Shown here: positions 28,762 to 37,922 of the stretch, in pieces | Numbering within the stretch: position 1 is the stretch's first letter | How the letters are laid out: each line of letters begins with the position of its first letter | From: Candidatus Binatia bacterium | GTDB lineage: Bacteria > Desulfobacterota > Binatia > UBA12015 | Reading direction: 5' to 3' | NCBI GenBank assembly: GCA_029248525.1 | Contig: JAQWJE010000053.1 | Location: forward strand, 1-64,000 | Length of the DNA: 64,000 nucleotides | Translations under genes and position numbers: made by a program | Notes under the pieces: model-generated | What the model saw: only the letters and a program-made list of their open reading frames with translations | Database searches by the model: none | Told to the model about the DNA's origin: nothing

Positions 28762-30870
28762 ATGTCGCCGCGACAGGTGAAGGCCTTGAGCGCCGTTGTG
28801 TTGCTCGCGGTGATTACTTTTATCTGGGACTATCTTGCCAGTTTGGAGCTTCCGGAAGGTGGATGGGAGTCTACCAAGTGGCCCACGGATCTGGTGCGTT
28901 ATTATTATCCGGTTGCCCGCTATCAAGGTGCGATGCTCGCAAGCGGAGCGCTACCTTTCTGGAACCCGTGGCAGCTCGCTGGGTTTCCGCTGCTGGCAGC
29001 GCCCGCAGCCGGGATCCTTTATCCTCCACTGATTGTCCTGACTTTATTGCTGCCAGCCGAAGTCGCGCTTGAAGTGCACGCAGTCTCTCATCTGTTCATC
29101 GGTGGTGCCTTTATCTGGCTCCTGCTTCGCCGGCTGCAAGTTGGACCGGTAGCCGCACTTTTGGGATCGTTCGCGTTTGCTGTTTCCGACGAGATGCTGA
29201 GGGAAACCGAGATCACTTCCTATCTTTCGACCGAGGCTTGGATTCCCGGAATCTTTTGGGCCATCCTGGCTCTGATCGACGAACCCCGGTTCCGGCGTGC
29301 TTTGGTTTTGGCGTTGATTCTGACGATGAGTTTTCTCGGAGGACATGCGCAGGGGCTTCTGTACGGAATGTTTTGGGCGGTTCCGTTCGGTGTCGCGGGC
29401 CTTCTCTGGCGAGCCCCTGACAACGCTGCACGTCTTCATGTTCTTGGCTGGTTGGTGCCAGCTGCGCTTCTGACGATTCTGTTCTCGGCACCGCAGCTCT
29501 TCCCGAGTCTCGAGTTGATGTTCGACGGAAGCCGCAGCCAGGATCCATTAACGCCATGGCAAGCGGCCTTCGGCTCCTCGCAATGGCAGCGCATCTGGAA
29601 CGCGATTACGACGTTGAACACGCCGGGGGCACTCTTTGGCTACCCGGCACTTCTGCTCGCCCTGTGGGGTGCGGTTGGGCTAACTGAGCGATGGGCGCGC
29701 CTGACGATTCTCTCGCTGGCCGTGCTTGCCTTTCTTTATATGCAGGGCCAAGCCTCTCCCGTCTGGTGGTTTTTCTACGATCTTCCGTTTGGTAAATCGT
29801 TTCGGGGGCCCGGGCGGATTGCTCCGCTATTGGTCTTTCTGGTGGCGGTTCTGGCGGGCCTCGGCGCGCAGAACTTGATTGAATTTTGCCGTCGCCTTCG
29901 GCCAGGTCGCTCGCTGGAAGTCGCCGCTGCCGGCATTGTGTTCCTTCTGATTCTCGGTGATGCGCTTTGGTTCGGGCCACCGCGCTATCAGTACCAGCAA
30001 TTACGTCAGATGGATTCCTGGGGAGTTTCGATTTTAGGGACGCGCCCTCCGGCCTTGCCTGCCTCTCAGCGGACTCTTTTGCTACCTGCGCTGCACTTCG
30101 GAACCCTGGACAGACAGGTCAAGACGGGAATGACGCAGCGTCGGCCGGTTTTGAATGAGTATGAGCCTATCCTGCCTCAGCCTTATTTGGACTTTTTCAA
30201 CAAATCGGGGCTGTGGCATGGGGATCTGAAGCTCGAACGCGAGGCGGGGGGAAACCGGCCACTACCGGAATTTACTCGGATTCTTGATCTGATGGGTGTG
30301 GACGAGACCATCGCTTTCGGGAAACCCGCTGCCCTGGCTGCCGTGCAAGAGGCGAAGGAGGTGACTGTGCAAGTCGATGATGTATGGATCACGAAGCGCC
30401 GAAACGCTCTTCCTCGAGCCTTCGTCGTTTATCAGACTCTCGTCGAGTCCGATCCGGAAAAGGCGCGGGAGAAACTCTTGGGCGCGAGTTTCCGCCCCCG
30501 AACGACCGCAATCGTGGCGAACGGCGAGGCGCTGCTTCCTGTTGAGGATTTCCTCCACGGGCAAGCCACGATCGAGAACTATGAAGAAGGTCGGGTCGAT
30601 GTAAGAGCAGTTTGCGGGGGGCCCTGCCTGCTGGTTTTGACCGATCTTTTCTATCCGGGCTGGGAAGCCTGGGTGGGAGAGCGGGAAGTGCCGATCGTGA
30701 AAACGAATATTGCATTTCGAGGCATCAGGCTTCCCGCGGGCGCGCATCAAGTCGAATTCCAATATCGGCCCGCCAGTTTTCGTTGGGGCATGATTCTTTT
30801 TCTCGGCGGGGTTGTGCTCGCGTTGTTCGGATTGTGGCGAGACCGGTCCAGTGTCGCAGGCGGATCCTAG
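28762..30870 (+). CDS. YfhO-like polytopic membrane protein (GT-C-type)
   Basis: 702 residues from the ATG at 28762, with GGAAAG five bases before it. About 12 membrane helices occupy residues 10-420, including the first periplasmic loop DLVRYYYPVARYQGAML and LPFWNPWQLAGFPLL, the signature of YfhO-type proteins (acidic residue and WNP). A soluble C-terminal domain (about 440-680) ends with LTDLFYPGWEAWVGERE and a final helix. YfhO proteins are thought to glycosylate lipids or teichoic acids from polyprenyl-linked sugars; here the acceptor is unknown. Its stop overlaps that of the convergent selenoprotein gene in a shared CTAG. Confidence 0.85.
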   Translation: MSPRQVKALSAVVLLAVITFIWDYLASLELPEGGWESTKWPTDLVRYYYPVARYQGAMLASGALPFWNPWQLAGFPLLAAPAAGILYPPLIVLTLLLPAEVALEVHAVSHLFIGGAFIWLLLRRLQVGPVAALLGSFAFAVSDEMLRETEITSYLSTEAWIPGIFWAILALIDEPRFRRALVLALILTMSFLGGHAQGLLYGMFWAVPFGVAGLLWRAPDNAARLHVLGWLVPAALLTILFSAPQLFPSLELMFDGSRSQDPLTPWQAAFGSSQWQRIWNAITTLNTPGALFGYPALLLALWGAVGLTERWARLTILSLAVLAFLYMQGQASPVWWFFYDLPFGKSFRGPGRIAPLLVFLVAVLAGLGAQNLIEFCRRLRPGRSLEVAAAGIVFLLILGDALWFGPPRYQYQQLRQMDSWGVSILGTRPPALPASQRTLLLPALHFGTLDRQVKTGMTQRRPVLNEYEPILPQPYLDFFNKSGLWHGDLKLEREAGGNRPLPEFTRILDLMGVDETIAFGKPAALAAVQEAKEVTVQVDDVWITKRRNALPRAFVVYQTLVESDPEKAREKLLGASFRPRTTAIVANGEALLPVEDFLHGQATIENYEEGRVDVRAVCGGPCLLVLTDLFYPGWEAWVGEREVPIVKTNIAFRGIRLPAGAHQVEFQYRPASFRWGMILFLGGVVLALFGLWRDRSSVAGGS

Positions 30871-32390
30871 TCGGGTACGATCCGCTCGCAGGCATCCCAG
30901 AGTCGCCGTCGCTCCTGCTCGGTTTCAGTTGTAAAGGGCAGGAGATGGGTCCGTCGGGCGATCCGGTCCAGGAAAAATTTGCCTGTGGATTTTCGCGCGA
31001 CCTCGCTGGCAGCCAGCCATAGCAGGGTGTCTGCACCTTCGGTCGGAGTGCGCAACAGGGGGCCCATGATGCGGTGAAAGAGCGGTAGCGATGAACGTAC
31101 GGCGGGCGTGTCAGCCCAGCCGGGATGCATCGCATGGACAGTCGCTCTTTTTCCCAGCCGTTCAGCCCATAGTTCCGAGAGGACGACCTGCGCCCGTTTG
31201 GTTTGGGCGTAGGCCATGACGCCATCATAGGGCGCTGCGGGTGCAAGCAGTCGATCGACGTCGAGCCGTGTGGAGTACATTCCGCCGGAGGAAACCCAAA
31301 GAAGTCGACCGTCGCCGGATTTGCCGAGCGCTTCTTCCAGACGACGGGTAAGCAAATGTGGCCCCGCAATATGCGTCGCGAACGCGAGTTCGAGGTCTTG
31401 CGGAGTTCTTTCGAATCGATCCGAGAGAACCCCGGCATTGTGGATGAGGATATCGATCGGTTTCGCTTCAAGTTGCTCGGCGGCTCGCTCGACCGATTCG
31501 AGGTCCGACATATCGACCTGCACCGTTTCGATCTGTTTGCTGCCGGTACTTTCTTCGATTTTTGCCTTGGCAACTGCGGCACGCTCGGGATTGCGACAGA
31601 GCAGGGTGACCCGGGCTCCCAAATCGGCGAGGCCCATTGCGGTTTCGAGGCCGATGCCGGAGTTCGCCCCTGTGATCACGCAGTGGCGCCCGCCCAGATC
31701 GACGTCGAGATCCCCCGGGGAGAATGCCAAAGAGCGGAGCAGGAAGCCGGTTCGGTCGAATGAGAAGATGATTGTCGGATCGACAGCGGCCCCAAGTGCC
31801 AACCCCGCGAACCGCTGGGCGGCCGGTGGCTCGGGCAGGTTCAGGTCTTCGACAGGTTGCGGACGGTCAAGCGATGCAAGAATCTCGGCCGGGTCTGCGT
31901 GATCCCCGGCTTCCCGGCTGCGATGCTGATAGAGAAGATCTCCTCCTGGCCGGATGACGAAGGTCCCGCCTAATTGCCAGGGGTCGCCTTCGACGGAATT
32001 TTGCCGATATCCGGCCGCCAGCGCGCGAGCAGCGTTGGTCCAGAGTCGGGGTGAAAGAATCTCGGCTCGGCCTCGGCGCATACCTGCGGCCCGGTAGCTC
32101 AGAAGCTCCGGATCGACGAGAATCGTCCCGGCCAAGTCGAGGTCTTCGCGGAAGGCACGGGCGAACTCGGGAGTCCCGTTGCCGATGATGATGAGAGAGG
32201 CTCCTCTTGCCTCGATGGCGTCTATTTCGTCACGCAACTGCGCGACTTGCTCGCGGCAAAAGAGTCAGCCGAAATGGCGAACAAAGAGAAGCACGGCTGG
32301 CCGATCAGCCCAAAGGCTGCTCAGGCGCACTGGCATCCCGGCATCATCGGAAAGTGAGATCTGGCCGAGGCGGCGCTCCAACAAACTCAT
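30867..32390 (-). CDS. Selenoprotein: SelU/PRXL2-like peroxiredoxin domain fused to a short-chain dehydrogenase (in-frame UGA = Sec42)
   Basis: Read with TGA at 32265-32267 as selenocysteine, the frame starts at the ATG at 32390 (MSLLERRLGQISLSDD) and gives 507 residues. Residues 1-175 form an AhpC/TSA_2 thioredoxin fold: VLLFVRHFGULFCREQV has Sec in place of the first Cys of the family CxxC, followed by LIIIGNGTPEFARAF and LSYRAAGMRRG. Residues 230-507 are an SDR: NAD(P) motif TGANSGIG at 240, HNAG, catalytic Ser in VSSGG and YAQTK, closest in style to DHRS12/retinol-dehydrogenase-like SDRs. Thiol peroxidase or redox-relay action coupled to an NAD(P)H-dependent reductase is inferred. Standard gene calling would start after the UGA and lose the first ~50 residues. 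Divergent from the enoyl-CoA hydratase gene. Confidence 0.85.
32229..32246 (-). promoter_or_regulatory. Candidate bacterial SECIS hairpin for Sec42
   Basis: On the minus strand, positions 19-36 after the UGA form GUCGCGC-AGUU-GCGUGAC: seven pairs (one G-U) closing a 4-nt loop whose second base is G. The loop begins 25 nt after the UGA, inside the usual 16-37 nt range for bacterial SECIS elements, and a G in the first two loop positions is the known requirement for SelB. The fold was done by hand. Confidence 0.55.
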
Positions 32391-32502
32391 ACTTCAGTGT
32401 ATCCCGGGGGAACGCGCTTACAAGCCCTCGACATTGTTGATCGGCGCATGCGAGCGGGGCTCGACGCTTCCCCCGCAATCCGGAATGTGGCAAGGGAGCA
32501 AC

Positions 32503-33333
32503 GTGATTGAACGTGTCGATCTGGCGACGGGAACAGACGAGCTGCTGGCCCATATCGAAGCGGGAGTAGCCATTCTGACTCTGAACCGACCGGAGGTGCG
32601 CAATGCACTCTCGGACACCCTGAGTCCCGCATTGCGCGAGATGATCGCTACGCTCTCGGAGGACGCTCGTGTCCGTGCCGTGGTGTTGACCGGTGCGGGT
32701 GCTGCCTTCTGCGCCGGGGGCGACGTGAAGGGGATGGGGGGACGCACCAAACGGGAGGATGTACCGCGAACGCGCGACGCAGCTGTGGTCGATCTGGCCC
32801 GACGTCAGCAGACACTGACAGGTGCGCTCTATGCGATGCCGCAACCGACATTGGCCGTATTGCCGGGACCGGCAGCTGGCGCCGGGTTTGCCATTGCACT
32901 GGCTTGCGATCTGCGTGTGATGGCCGATTCGGCCTTTGTCACCACGGGATATAAGCGTGTGGCGCTGTCGGGAGACTACGGCGCAAGTTTTTTCCTGACG
33001 CAGCTCATCGGGACGGCTCGTGCCCGGGAGCTGTTTTTCACCGGAAAACGGCTGGGAGCCGTGGAGTGCGAGCAGCTGGGGATCGCGAATCGTGTGGTGC
33101 CGGCGGAGCGTCTTCAGGAAGAGTCAATGTCCCTTGCTCGAGAACTCGCTTCGGGCCCCACAGTGGCCTATCGTTTCATGAAACGAAATCTCGACCTGGC
33201 GATGCGTACGGATCTGGAAGCCTGCCTGAGGGCAGAGGCCGAGGGCGTTGTTGCTACGGCCACCACGGAAGACCATCAGGAAGCTGTGCGAGCCTTTATC
33301 GAAAAGCGTGAGCCCCGTTTTCGGGGGCGCTGA
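32503..33333 (+). CDS. Enoyl-CoA hydratase/isomerase family protein
   Basis: 276 residues from a GTG at 32503, chosen for AAGGGAG four bases upstream; an ATG at 32485 is the alternative. Crotonase-fold landmarks are AILTLNRPEVRNALS, the oxyanion-hole GAAFCAGGDVKGM near 60-80 and GPAAGAGFAIALACDLR near 120. The catalytic Glu pair of true hydratases is not evident: the second position falls in VALSGDYGASFFL where an acidic residue is replaced by Gly/Asp, so it may be an isomerase or another crotonase. Acts on CoA thioesters in beta-oxidation-type pathways. Confidence 0.88.
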   Translation: MIERVDLATGTDELLAHIEAGVAILTLNRPEVRNALSDTLSPALREMIATLSEDARVRAVVLTGAGAAFCAGGDVKGMGGRTKREDVPRTRDAAVVDLARRQQTLTGALYAMPQPTLAVLPGPAAGAGFAIALACDLRVMADSAFVTTGYKRVALSGDYGASFFLTQLIGTARARELFFTGKRLGAVECEQLGIANRVVPAERLQEESMSLARELASGPTVAYRFMKRNLDLAMRTDLEACLRAEAEGVVATATTEDHQEAVRAFIEKREPRFRGR

Positions 33334-33427
33334 GAGGACCGGCCTCGGCTCCGGACTGGAATCGAAAACAAGCGGTGCTAGGTTTTCGACCTGAAATATC
33401 GGTGAGTGAAGCAAAGCGAGGAAACTT

Positions 33428-34072
33428 ATGATCAAATTATATGGAGCGAACGCCTCTCCCTTCGTGCGCAAGGTCATGGCCGTCCTGGCGATCAAGAAAT
33501 TACCCTATGAGCATATCCCATCCATGCCGTTTTCGGGCGATGAGGAACTGGCCCGCGTGAGCCCGTTGAGCAAGGTGCCCGCCCTGATCGACGGCGATCT
33601 GAATATCGCGGACTCCAAGGTGATCTGCCGCTATCTGGAAAGCGCTTATCCGGAAGTCCCGGTCTATCCCGCAGCGACTGGCGAGCGAGCTCGCGCGGAT
33701 TGGTTCGAGGAATACGGGGGGACCGCCCTTGCTGAGGCCGCCGCAGGTATCTTCTTCAACCGATTCATGGTCCCCATGGTATTCAAGAAGCCGGTGGATG
33801 AGGCGCTCGTGAACACGATCATCAATGAGAAATTACCGCCTATGCTTGATTACCTCGAAGGGGAAGTCCCGGCAGATGGCTTCCTTTTCGGTAATCTGAC
33901 GGTTGCGGATCTCGCACTGGCATCTCCCTTCGTGAACGCTGGTTACGCGGGGTACACGGTGGACGCCGAGCAATGGCCCAAGTTTTCCGCCCTGATCACT
34001 CGGGTTCGGGAAGACCCGGCTATGGCGCCGCTGCTGGAAGTTGAAGCGGCGATGTTCCCGTCTGCGGATTAG
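33428..34072 (+). CDS. Glutathione S-transferase-like protein
   Basis: 214 residues; GAGGAAAC precedes the ATG. The N-terminal thioredoxin-like domain begins MIKLYGANASPFVRKVMAVL, with Ser at the usual catalytic place, and has SKVPALIDGDLNIADSKVICRYLE. The C-terminal domain includes GFLFGNLTVADLALASPF (N-cap box). It resembles bacterial GSTs of unassigned class. It is on the same strand as the enoyl-CoA hydratase (94 bp before) and methyltransferase (79 bp after), so co-transcription is possible. Detoxification or isomerisation of CoA-pathway intermediates is speculative. Confidence 0.88.
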   Translation: MIKLYGANASPFVRKVMAVLAIKKLPYEHIPSMPFSGDEELARVSPLSKVPALIDGDLNIADSKVICRYLESAYPEVPVYPAATGERARADWFEEYGGTALAEAAAGIFFNRFMVPMVFKKPVDEALVNTIINEKLPPMLDYLEGEVPADGFLFGNLTVADLALASPFVNAGYAGYTVDAEQWPKFSALITRVREDPAMAPLLEVEAAMFPSAD

Positions 34073-34151
34073 CGTCTGACAGGTCGCGATCGTGCGAGCG
34101 TGTCGGTTCGTTTGACTCCCCCGCAGGGATCGAACTATCGAGAGGGTGGCG

Positions 34152-34958
34152 ATGGCAAAGACAGAACCCTCTCACTACACCTTCGGAGACCAGGGGCCGG
34201 CAGCAGAACGACTGCGACGTCTGGCATCGCTTTACTTACCGCTCAGCCGGAGCGCGCTCGAAGAGGCAGTGGCTGGAGTCGGTCAGCCGATCGCCCTGGC
34301 GATCGACCTTGGCTCTGGGCCTGGATACACCACCGAACTCGTTGCGGACGTTAGCGCGGCGGCCCGCGTCATCGGTTTCGAGCGCTCTGCGGAATTCTGC
34401 GAGGGGGCGCGCGCGCGCATCCCTCGCGATATCGAGTTCATGGAGCACGACGTCAGCACGGAAGACCTGCAATGCAAAGACGTCGATTTGGCCTTCTGCC
34501 GCTTCTTGCTTACTCACCTGGCCGACCCGATCGCCACACTCCGACGCTGGCATGCAGCGCTGCGGCCCGGAGGCATTCTGGTGCTGATCGAACTTGAGCA
34601 GCTGAGTTCAACCGACCCGACGCTGGCAATTTATTACGAGATCATCGACGGTGTGCAGGCCCAGCACGGCCAACAGATGTATATCGGGGGGGCGCTGGAG
34701 GGCCAGGCTCGGGAGGCCGGTTACGAAATCGTGACCTCTCGTGTGATTGATCCCGGTATCGCCGCGGCGAGCATGGCGAGTTTGCACCGGCCGAACCTCG
34801 AGAATGTACGCAAGGATCCTTGGGTGCAGGAGAACTACAGTGAGACTGAACTCGACGCAGTCGCTGATGGACTCGAACGCATCGCGGCAGAAAATGCCGG
34901 CAAGACGCCGATCGAAAACTTGCTGCGCGTTGTTCTGGCCCGACGGGTGGAGGCGTAG
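34152..34958 (+). CDS. Class I SAM-dependent methyltransferase
   Basis: 268 residues from the ATG at 34152 (GAGAGGGTGG just before). Motif I is LAIDLGSGPGYTTE near residue 45; VIGFERSAEFCEGARAR holds the acidic motif II residue; DVDLAFCRFLLTHLADP and LRPGGILVLIELEQ are the post-I and motif III segments of UbiE/Methyltransf_11-like enzymes. It uses S-adenosylmethionine to methylate a small molecule that is not identifiable here. It may form a transcript with the upstream GST gene. Confidence 0.88.
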   Translation: MAKTEPSHYTFGDQGPAAERLRRLASLYLPLSRSALEEAVAGVGQPIALAIDLGSGPGYTTELVADVSAAARVIGFERSAEFCEGARARIPRDIEFMEHDVSTEDLQCKDVDLAFCRFLLTHLADPIATLRRWHAALRPGGILVLIELEQLSSTDPTLAIYYEIIDGVQAQHGQQMYIGGALEGQAREAGYEIVTSRVIDPGIAAASMASLHRPNLENVRKDPWVQENYSETELDAVADGLERIAAENAGKTPIENLLRVVLARRVEA

Positions 34959-35032
34959 TGCCGTGTGCACGCCGATGCAGGTGTCCGGTCGGTTGACATG
35001 CTCCGCGGCTTTGGACTAGCCGAGATCAGACG

Positions 35033-37192
35033 ATGGGGCGGCTTGTTCGAAATCTTCTTGTGGGGCTGCTCGCAGTCCTTGCCCTCGCCGTGGTCATTTT
35101 TTCGTTTGTCCTTGGCGGTTTCTATTGGAATGCAAATCGTTCTGACTGGCCGCGTTCGGGCGAGATTGCTCTTGAACGGTTGCCCGAGAAACACGTCCGG
35201 GAGCGTGAAGGTCGCCGGACTGAGGCCGCCGAGGCTCTGGGGATGGGTTCGCAGAAGCAGATCCTTTTTGGCGATTTGCACGTCCACACTTCCTACTCGA
35301 CGGATGCAATGACACAGGGTGTGCCGGCCCTGCATGGAGAGGGGGTTCATCCGCCGGCGGATGCATGCGACTTCGCCCGCTTTTGTTCCGCCCTCGACTT
35401 CTGGAGTATCAACGATCATGCGGAGTCCCTCACGTCGAGCGAATGGGCACTTACCCGTGAAGTGATTCGCAACTGTAATCAAGTTTCTGGCGATCCGACC
35501 AATCCTGATCTGGTATCCTTTCTCGGTTGGGAGTGGTCGCAGATCGGAAGAACTCCCGAGACCCATTTCGGGCACAAAAATATCGTCTTGCTGGGCACGG
35601 AGGAAGGTGAGGTGCCGCTGCGACCGATTGCCTCCGCGGGCTTTGGGAATGTGGCGTGGGGGCTGTTGGGGCTGGGACTGTCGTTGGGCGACCTGGATCG
35701 ATGGGGTCAATATGCCGATGTGCACCGGGCGACTCTCGCGGCCTTCAGCCGAGACGAATGCGAGCCCGGCGTTGACGTTCGGGAGCTTCCGGCGGATTGC
35801 TTCGAGATGGCCCCGACGCCCGCAGACCTGTTTGAAAAGCTGGATCAATGGGACCTGCCGGCGATTGTCATTCCGCACGGCCTGGCATGGGGCACGACCA
35901 ATCCGAAGGGGCAGGATCTGGCCCTCCAGCTGGGCGGCGCCTTTCACGACCCCTCGCGACAGCGTCTGGTGGAGGTCTACTCGGGCCATGGTAATTCCGA
36001 GGTCTTCGTCGAGCTGAACCAGACGTCCGAGGCGGCTCCGGGGGAGGCGACTTGCCAGGAGCCCACCTCCGAATTCGAACCCTGCTGTTGGAGGGCCGGC
36101 GAGATCGTGCGGGCGCGATGCCCTGAACCCGACAGCGCGGCATGCCAGGCGAAGGTTGAGGCCGCGCGCGCGCGCACCGCCGCCGGATCTTTCCGGAACC
36201 CCGCAGCTGCGGTCGAGGGAAGTACCATCGAGGACTTCGGTGATTGTGGTCAATTGCAGGGCGCCTTTCTGCCGGCGTTCAACTACCGACCCGGCGGCAG
36301 TGCGCAGTACGCGCTCGCGGTGGGAGATTTTGCCGAGGAAGGGAAGCCCAAGCGGTTTCGATTGGGGCTGATGGGTTCGAGTGACAACCATCGTGCGCGG
36401 GCGGGTTCGGGTTACAAGGAGTTCGGTCGCACGGCCATGACGGATGGTGCTGCCATGGGCTCGGACTGGCGAGATGCTCGTGTCAGTTCGTTCTACTACA
36501 CCGGTGGGCTTGTCGCGGTCCATGCCGAGGGGCGCGACCGTACCTCGATTTTTAACGCCCTTGATCGACGCGAAGTCTATGGCACCTCGGGCGATCGGAT
36601 CTTGTTGTGGTTCGATCTGCTGCAGTCCGATGGGGAGCGGGTGCCGATGGGGAGCGAGATCGCGTTCTCCGGAACGCCGCGCTTCCAGGTGCGAGCCGCC
36701 GGCGCGTTCGAGCAGCGCCCGGGCTGCCCCGAGGTGGTCGAACAACGTCTGTCACCGGAACGCCTGCAGCGATTATGTCTGGGGGAGTGCTATTTCCCCG
36801 GTGAGAACCGGCGCGCGATCTCCCGAATCGAGGTCGTACGGATCCGACCCCAGAGAGCGTCCGGCGAGGCGGTGGGTTCCTTGATCGAAGATCCCTGGAA
36901 GGTGCTCGATTGTCCGAACAACGAAGCGGGCTGTCGGGTGTCTTTCGAGGACCCGGAATTTTCCGAGGCACCCCGCGAAACCGTATACTACGTCCGCGCC
37001 ATTCAGGAGTCGTCGCTGGCTGTCAACGGAGATCCTCTGGCGTGTGAACGTAACGAGAATGGCGTATGTGTCCGCGGGAATATTTGTCAGGGTGGCGGCG
37101 AGCATGGACCACCTGTCGCGGATTGTCTTGGGCTGGTCGAGGAACGCGCCTGGTCCTCACCGATTTTCCTCGACATCGGACCGCAGAGCTAA
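35033..37192 (+). CDS. DUF3604 protein (PHP-like metal-dependent exported protein)
   Basis: 719 residues with an uncleaved or signal-type N-terminal helix (LLVGLLAVLALAVVIFSFVL). The DUF3604 core is clear: FGDLHVHTSYSTDA (HxH metal ligands near 83), FWSINDHAES near 125, FLGWEWSQIG, LPAIVIPHGLAWG and LGLMGSSDNHRARAGSG (late DNH ligand). Cys pairs suggest a periplasmic location. The family is widespread in marine and soil degraders and its reaction is unknown; a phosphoesterase-like hydrolysis is inferred from the PHP-like His/Asp motifs. It stands alone. Confidence 0.9.
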   Translation: MGRLVRNLLVGLLAVLALAVVIFSFVLGGFYWNANRSDWPRSGEIALERLPEKHVREREGRRTEAAEALGMGSQKQILFGDLHVHTSYSTDAMTQGVPALHGEGVHPPADACDFARFCSALDFWSINDHAESLTSSEWALTREVIRNCNQVSGDPTNPDLVSFLGWEWSQIGRTPETHFGHKNIVLLGTEEGEVPLRPIASAGFGNVAWGLLGLGLSLGDLDRWGQYADVHRATLAAFSRDECEPGVDVRELPADCFEMAPTPADLFEKLDQWDLPAIVIPHGLAWGTTNPKGQDLALQLGGAFHDPSRQRLVEVYSGHGNSEVFVELNQTSEAAPGEATCQEPTSEFEPCCWRAGEIVRARCPEPDSAACQAKVEAARARTAAGSFRNPAAAVEGSTIEDFGDCGQLQGAFLPAFNYRPGGSAQYALAVGDFAEEGKPKRFRLGLMGSSDNHRARAGSGYKEFGRTAMTDGAAMGSDWRDARVSSFYYTGGLVAVHAEGRDRTSIFNALDRREVYGTSGDRILLWFDLLQSDGERVPMGSEIAFSGTPRFQVRAAGAFEQRPGCPEVVEQRLSPERLQRLCLGECYFPGENRRAISRIEVVRIRPQRASGEAVGSLIEDPWKVLDCPNNEAGCRVSFEDPEFSEAPRETVYYVRAIQESSLAVNGDPLACERNENGVCVRGNICQGGGEHGPPVADCLGLVEERAWSSPIFLDIGPQS

Positions 37193-37256
37193 GCGGTTTT
37201 CGCACCCGCCTCGGGCCTCGGTGTCGTTTTGGTTGTTTTCAGGGGAAGCCTGAGCG

Positions 37257-37790
37257 TCAGCCACATGTGCTTATATTGTAAGTGTCCCCCTCGGCGCCGT
37301 CGAAGATGATCACGACATTGCTTTGCGCAACGCCCGGATCGGCGCCCTCCACGCATAAGTCGATATTGTATAAATCCGAGGCGATTCCGTCGAAGATGAT
37401 GATGGTGTTGGAGGCGCTTTCGTCCGGGCGGGCATCGAGATCGACCTCGGTACCATCTTCGTTCACCAGCCATCTGCACGAGTTACCCGACCGTGCTGCT
37501 CTCAGGTCAGCTTTTGTGATGGCTGCCGAAAACTTTGCTGCACAAAGCGCCGGATGCGACGATTTACCGGCCACCTTGCGGCTGAGTTGCTGTTTCAGGC
37601 AGAGACTCATTTTGCCCGACGCGATCAGCTTGGCTTGCTGACACCTTTGTTCGGCATTGACGGCTGCGTGGGCGAAGGGAACTCCGGAGAGTCCGGACAA
37701 GGAGAGGATGAGGGCGGCAAACCAATAGCCAATACGAAACCTCCCGCGATTAGGGTTGTTTTTCGTTCGGCGTGCGCGAGTCGTCTTCAT
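37257..37790 (-). CDS. Secreted Cys-rich protein, C-x13-C family (member 4)
   Basis: 177 residues from the ATG at 37790 (GGAGACTCC before it). A long basic N-region (MKTTRARRTKNN...) precedes the signal helix, with cleavage near FAHAA (residue 43). Cys at 50, 64, 83 and 105 give C-x13-C-x18-C-x2-K-x18-C, the same core as at 517, 9767 and 14718. The C-terminal part is a tandem duplication of a 19-residue unit: NTIIIFDGIASDLYNIDLC and NVVIIFDGAEGDTYNISTC. Function unknown; the duplicated acidic IFDG unit could bind metal (speculative). Confidence 0.8.
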   Translation of the reverse strand: MKTTRARRTKNNPNRGRFRIGYWFAALILSLSGLSGVPFAHAAVNAEQRCQQAKLIASGKMSLCLKQQLSRKVAGKSSHPALCAAKFSAAITKADLRAARSGNSCRWLVNEDGTEVDLDARPDESASNTIIIFDGIASDLYNIDLCVEGADPGVAQSNVVIIFDGAEGDTYNISTCG

Positions 37791-37922
37791 GGAGTCTCCG
37801 GTGTGGTCGGGGTCGGAATTGTTGAGGGTGGATCCATGCGTTCTCGAGGAGCATCTCATGGGTCCCGGAATTCGGAATGGACCACCCTTGCCGAAATACG
37901 ACTTGGCGGTCAATGGGAAACT

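Noticed and set aside
34835-36745. A 636-codon minus-strand open frame opposite the DUF3604 gene.
   Set aside because: DUF3604 motifs on the plus strand are unambiguous; the antisense translation is low in recognisable features.
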